The notes below the pieces were generated by a model that was not told the DNA's origin, did not search any database, and saw only the letters and a program-made list of their open reading frames with translations. 9,498 bases of DNA from an uncultured Dyadobacter sp. (GTDB lineage Bacteria; Bacteroidota; Bacteroidia; Cytophagales; Spirosomataceae): NCBI GenBank assembly GCA_946481035.1, contig CAMLNK010000081.1, forward strand, positions 1 to 9,498, given 5' to 3'. A program made the translations under genes and the position numbers. The stretch's first letter is position 1. Each line of letters opens with the position of its first letter. Shown in pieces: positions 6,971 through 9,498 of the stretch.

Positions 6971-7732
6971 ATGAGGATTACATTTTTAGGAACCGGCACA
7001 TCGCAGGGAATACCGGTTATTGCCTGCGATTGTGTCGTTTGCCGTTCTAATGACCAGCATGACAAGCGTCTACGGACTTCCGTGTGGATTCAGGCCCACG
7101 GCAAATCGTTTGTAATCGATACCGGCCCGGATTTCCGCCAGCAAATGCTCCGCGCCAATGTGCGTAACCTGGACGCCGCTGTTTTTACCCACCAACACAA
7201 AGACCATACTGCCGGCCTGGACGACATTCGGGCATTCAACCACCGGCAGCAAATGGATATGCCGCTCTACGGCAGAGTGGAAGTGCTCAACCAGATCAAG
7301 ACCGAATTCGCCTACGCATTCTCCGAAAAGCGCTACCCCGGAGTTCCGCATTTCTCACTGCACCCGATTGAAAACGAGCCGTTTGAAATAGAAGGGGTGA
7401 AAATCATCCCTATCGAGGTAATGCACCACAAACTGCCCGTTTTCGGCTACCGCATCGGCGATTTTACCTACATTACCGACGCCAACTACATTTCCGAAGA
7501 GGAGCAGCAGAAAATCAAAGGTTCCCAGGTGTTGGTGCTGGACACGCTGCAAAAAGAGCCTCATTTGTCGCATTTCACCCTTTCACAGGCGTTGGATCTG
7601 ATCGACAAGCTCAATGTTCCCCAGGCATACCTAACCCACATGAGCCATAAGCTAGGTTTGCACGCGGTGATTGAAAGCGAGCTGCCGCCGCACGTGCATC
7701 TGGCGTACGACGGCCTTGTGCTCGATCTGTGA
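6971..7732 (+). CDS. PhnP-like metallo-beta-lactamase-fold hydrolase
   Basis: The protein of 253 residues begins MRITFLGTGTSQGIPVIACDC, as PhnP-type enzymes do. The metal motif THQHKDH at 73-79 supplies His74, His76, Asp78 and His79 and is followed by AGLDDIR. Further likely ligands are His152 or His153 (VMHHKLPVFGYR), Asp170 (TYITDANYI) and His223 (LTHMSHKLG). Cys19, Cys21 and Cys24 (CDCVVC) match the extra structural zinc site described in E. coli PhnP, which hydrolyses phosphoribosyl 1,2-cyclic phosphate in phosphonate breakdown. No other phosphonate (phn) genes are present, so the real substrate may be another cyclic phosphodiester. The protein is predicted cytoplasmic, with no signal peptide. 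It is probably cotranscribed with the response regulator. Family assignment is secure; substrate is not. Confidence 0.92.
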   Translation: MRITFLGTGTSQGIPVIACDCVVCRSNDQHDKRLRTSVWIQAHGKSFVIDTGPDFRQQMLRANVRNLDAAVFTHQHKDHTAGLDDIRAFNHRQQMDMPLYGRVEVLNQIKTEFAYAFSEKRYPGVPHFSLHPIENEPFEIEGVKIIPIEVMHHKLPVFGYRIGDFTYITDANYISEEEQQKIKGSQVLVLDTLQKEPHLSHFTLSQALDLIDKLNVPQAYLTHMSHKLGLHAVIESELPPHVHLAYDGLVLDL

Positions 7733-7751
7733 GCGTGCTGTAACAGCTCAC
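7729..7751. terminator. Imperfect inverted repeat at a convergent gene junction
   Basis: GTGAGC at 7729-7734 pairs with GCTCAC at 7746-7751, overlapping the stop of the PhnP-like gene and lying just beyond the stop of the NmrA-like gene. An alternative fold adds an inner CTG-TAA-CAG. It sits where a bidirectional terminator would be expected, but no T-run follows on either strand. Confidence 0.3.
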
Positions 7752-7762
7752 GATGCGGGCTG

Positions 7763-8632
7763 CTACCGAAATACCGCACTATAATCGCTGACAAACTGCT
7801 CGAAAGAGACCGCGCTTTTTCCGGTGACGGCCTGGACTGTATTGCAAACCAGAGCCGCCTCGCCACGGGCATAATGGGCATAGTCCTCGATCAGACCGCT
7901 GGCCTGCCATTGGGGGAACCCGGCTGCGTGCAGGCCGCCCTGCATCTGCCCGGGTGTCACGTCTGTGAACTGTACCGGCTTTTCCAGTATCCGCGAGAAA
8001 ACCTGGGCCATTTGATGGTGGCTAAGGGCCTCAGGGCCGGTAATGTCATAGATCTTGTTTTCATGACCGGTTTCAGTCAGGCAAGCTGCCGCTACGGCTG
8101 CAATATCTCTCACATCCACCGCACTTACCCGGCCTGCGCCGATGGATGCAAAGAATTCTCCTTTGTTTTTGATGTAGTCTTTAAAGGATAGCAGCCCTTG
8201 CATGTACAGATTAGGTCTTAAAAACGAGTAGGTCAGCCCCAGCGCCCTGATTGCGTTTTCAACCCGGGCGTGATAGCGCAGAAACCGCACGGGAGAGGAT
8301 TCGCTGGCTGCAAATTGAGATAGCTTGACAATGTGCCTGACGCCGGCCCTGGCCGCCGTTTGGGCAAAGTGGAGCTGCAAGCGCTCCGCCTGCTCAGAGG
8401 AGTTGGTAAGAAGGAATGCTTTTTCTATGCCTTCAAGGGCGGTTTCAAAACTTTGCGGGTCGGCCAGGTCGCCTGTTACGAGCTGTACATGCGGCATATG
8501 ATGCAGATCTGCGGCCATCGAGCCAGGCCGGACCAACACTTTGACGGCCACACCGGCCGATGCTAATTTTTGAACTAAATGTGTCCCTACCGCCCCGGTA
8601 GCCCCTGTCAGAAAAATGCTTGCCTGTTTCAT
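7763..8632 (-). CDS. NmrA-like NAD(P)-binding protein (atypical short-chain dehydrogenase)
   Basis: The protein of 289 residues has an N-terminal Rossmann fold with the TGATGAVG dinucleotide loop at 9-16, Arg35 after the second strand (favouring NADPH), GDLADP (54-59) and KLSQFAAS (103-110). RYHARVENAIRALGLTYSFLRPNLYMQGL (119-147) is typical of the NmrA/azoreductase/QOR2-like group. VDVRDIAAVAAACLTE (172-187), YDITGPEALSHHQMA (195-209) and a C-terminal SFEQFVSDYSAVF complete the pattern. The YxxxK catalytic motif is not seen where a classical dehydrogenase would have it (Tyr120 is followed by HARV), so it may be a quinone or azo reductase or a redox sensor. It stands alone, converges on the PhnP-like gene and is divergent from the ketopantoate-reductase-like gene. 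Confidence 0.88.
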   Translation of the reverse strand: MKQASIFLTGATGAVGTHLVQKLASAGVAVKVLVRPGSMAADLHHMPHVQLVTGDLADPQSFETALEGIEKAFLLTNSSEQAERLQLHFAQTAARAGVRHIVKLSQFAASESSPVRFLRYHARVENAIRALGLTYSFLRPNLYMQGLLSFKDYIKNKGEFFASIGAGRVSAVDVRDIAAVAAACLTETGHENKIYDITGPEALSHHQMAQVFSRILEKPVQFTDVTPGQMQGGLHAAGFPQWQASGLIEDYAHYARGEAALVCNTVQAVTGKSAVSFEQFVSDYSAVFR

Positions 8633-8703
8633 AGATTATGATTTTTAATGAACAGCTCAAAATTCATTGTTTGGCGGCCGGCAAAATTGTAAGAAAACGA
8701 AAT

Positions 8704-8727
8704 GGGCGGAGGGATGGGGCGGCTGGG
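8704..8727 (+). other. Potential G-quadruplex motif in divergent spacer
   Basis: The plus strand holds four G-tracts, GGG-N4-GGG-N2-GGGG-N5-GGG, in 24 bases, fitting the G3+N1-7 quadruplex rule. It lies about 72-95 bases upstream of the NmrA-like start at 8632 and 187-210 bases upstream of the ATG at 8914. I see no other such motif in the window's intergenic stretches. Whether it folds or regulates anything is unknown. Confidence 0.5.
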
Positions 8728-8850
8728 ATGGTGCAGAAATCCAATCTGTACTCTCCAAAAAACATAAATCTATATCTGTTTCTATGCGAGTTGACCGCCG
8801 ACCTTTGTGATACGGCGAACGCGCTGGGGGCTTGCAGTGGGCGCGTCAGA

Positions 8851-8880
8851 TTTGCTTTAAGTCCTGTGAAACTATGTTTG
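8851..8880 (+). promoter_or_regulatory. Bacteroidota-type promoter for the ketopantoate-reductase-like gene
   Basis: A -33 box TTTG (8851-8854) and a -7 element TATGTTTG (8873-8880) are separated by 18 bases, matching the Bacteroidota primary sigma consensus in both boxes and spacing. Transcription would begin near 8887, leaving a leader of about 27 bases before the ATG at 8914. It is the best promoter match in the window. Confidence 0.6.
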
Positions 8881-8913
8881 AAGCGGGTGAAACGAATACC
8901 GAATTTACATTTT

Positions 8914-9498
8914 ATGGAAAAATCAATGCATAACAATTTGCGTCACGATGAGCCTATATTCATTGTAGGCAATGGGGTAATCGCGAAAGCACTGGCCGTC
9001 GCGCTTTCATTGGATGGTAAGGACGTGACTATTCTTCGGGGCTCTGTTGACGAGCCGTTTTTTTCTCAGGAGCCTATTTGGGTGGAAACCGGAAACCAGG
9101 TTTTGAAAGCGGATATAAATATCAGCTCGATCAGCACCTACGATAAGCTGGACGGGCTCATACTTTTGGCCAATAAGTCATTTGGCAACGATCGGCTGGC
9201 TGATAAGCTCAAAGAAAAGGCACGGTCTTCTTCCACAGTGTTTCTGCAAAATGGATTGCATATCGAAAGTAGTTTTGTGAATGCAGGATTTAAGGATTTG
9301 TATCGGTGTGTGCTGTTTACAACCAGTGAATCGGTTGGTAAAAACCGTGTCAGATTAAAACCTGTTGCCGCCTCGCCAATAGGACTAATTAATGGTAGCC
9401 CGGAAAGGCTCGCGGCTATTGCAGCACAGCTGAATACCAGCATATTTTCTTTCAGGGCCGAGACCGATATTCAGCCAATTATTTGGAAAAAGGCGATC
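8914..9498 (+). CDS. Ketopantoate reductase (PanE/ApbA)-like protein, C-terminus beyond window
   Basis: The first 195 codons are present, and the gene runs off the right edge. An N-terminal Rossmann loop EPIFIVGNGVIAKALAVAL (13-31) has GNGVIA where GxGxxG is usual. LILLANKSFG (82-91) places Lys88 at the conserved nucleotide-site lysine, VFLQNGLH (109-116) carries the conserved Asn113, and IIWKKAI (189-195) matches the WxK segment holding the catalytic lysine (Lys192) of PanE. PanE reduces 2-dehydropantoate with NADPH in pantothenate synthesis, but many family members are paralogues with other substrates, so no gene symbol is given. The start ATG 8914 follows a good promoter; ATG 8926 is an alternative that would drop four residues. 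It is divergent from the NmrA-like gene. Confidence 0.82.
   Translation, partial: MEKSMHNNLRHDEPIFIVGNGVIAKALAVALSLDGKDVTILRGSVDEPFFSQEPIWVETGNQVLKADINISSISTYDKLDGLILLANKSFGNDRLADKLKEKARSSSTVFLQNGLHIESSFVNAGFKDLYRCVLFTTSESVGKNRVRLKPVAASPIGLINGSPERLAAIAAQLNTSIFSFRAETDIQPIIWKKAI

Noticed and set aside
8664..8936. 90-codon minus-strand open frame in the divergent spacer
   Set aside because: It overlaps the start and promoter of the ketopantoate-reductase-like gene, runs through the G-rich motif and resembles no known protein.

Overview
The window looks like chromosomal DNA from a Bacteroidota bacterium, most probably a Cytophagales relative such as Dyadobacter or Spirosoma; the genus is an inference. 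Supporting signs are the gene order pheT – coiled-coil gene – zapA – rny, the near absence of Shine-Dalgarno sequences before the starts, and several upstream matches to the Bacteroidota sigma-A -7 element (TAnnTTTG). One of these, at 8851-8880, also has a TTTG -33 box. No mobile element, CRISPR array, tRNA or rRNA was seen.

Layout: positions 1-5618 form one minus-strand block. Read in transcription order it holds pheT (5618-3189), a small coiled-coil gene (3148-2804), zapA (2807-2496, overlapping its neighbour by 4 bases), rny (2373-802) and the first 262 codons of an AAA+ ATPase of the magnesium-chelatase/MoxR type (786-1, cut by the window edge). The block links tRNA charging, a probable FtsZ-ring accessory pair and RNA decay. 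A 122-base gap before rny leaves room for a separate promoter.

Upstream of pheT lies a minus-strand gene for a membrane-anchored DUF1684 protein (6398-5748). It is transcribed divergently from a plus-strand pair: a receiver-only CheY-like response regulator (6586-6963) and, 7 bases later, a PhnP-like metallo-beta-lactamase-fold hydrolase (6971-7732). This pair converges on a minus-strand NmrA-like NAD(P)-binding protein (8632-7763). After a 281-base divergent spacer, a ketopantoate-reductase-like gene starts at 8914 and runs off the right edge.

Most of the window is ordinary core and housekeeping content, and I see no clear sign of an undescribed system. The points most worth a second look are the receiver/PhnP-like pair, the unnamed ZapA partner, the Asn in place of the Walker B Asp in the AAA+ protein, and a four-tract G-quadruplex motif in the 8633-8913 spacer.
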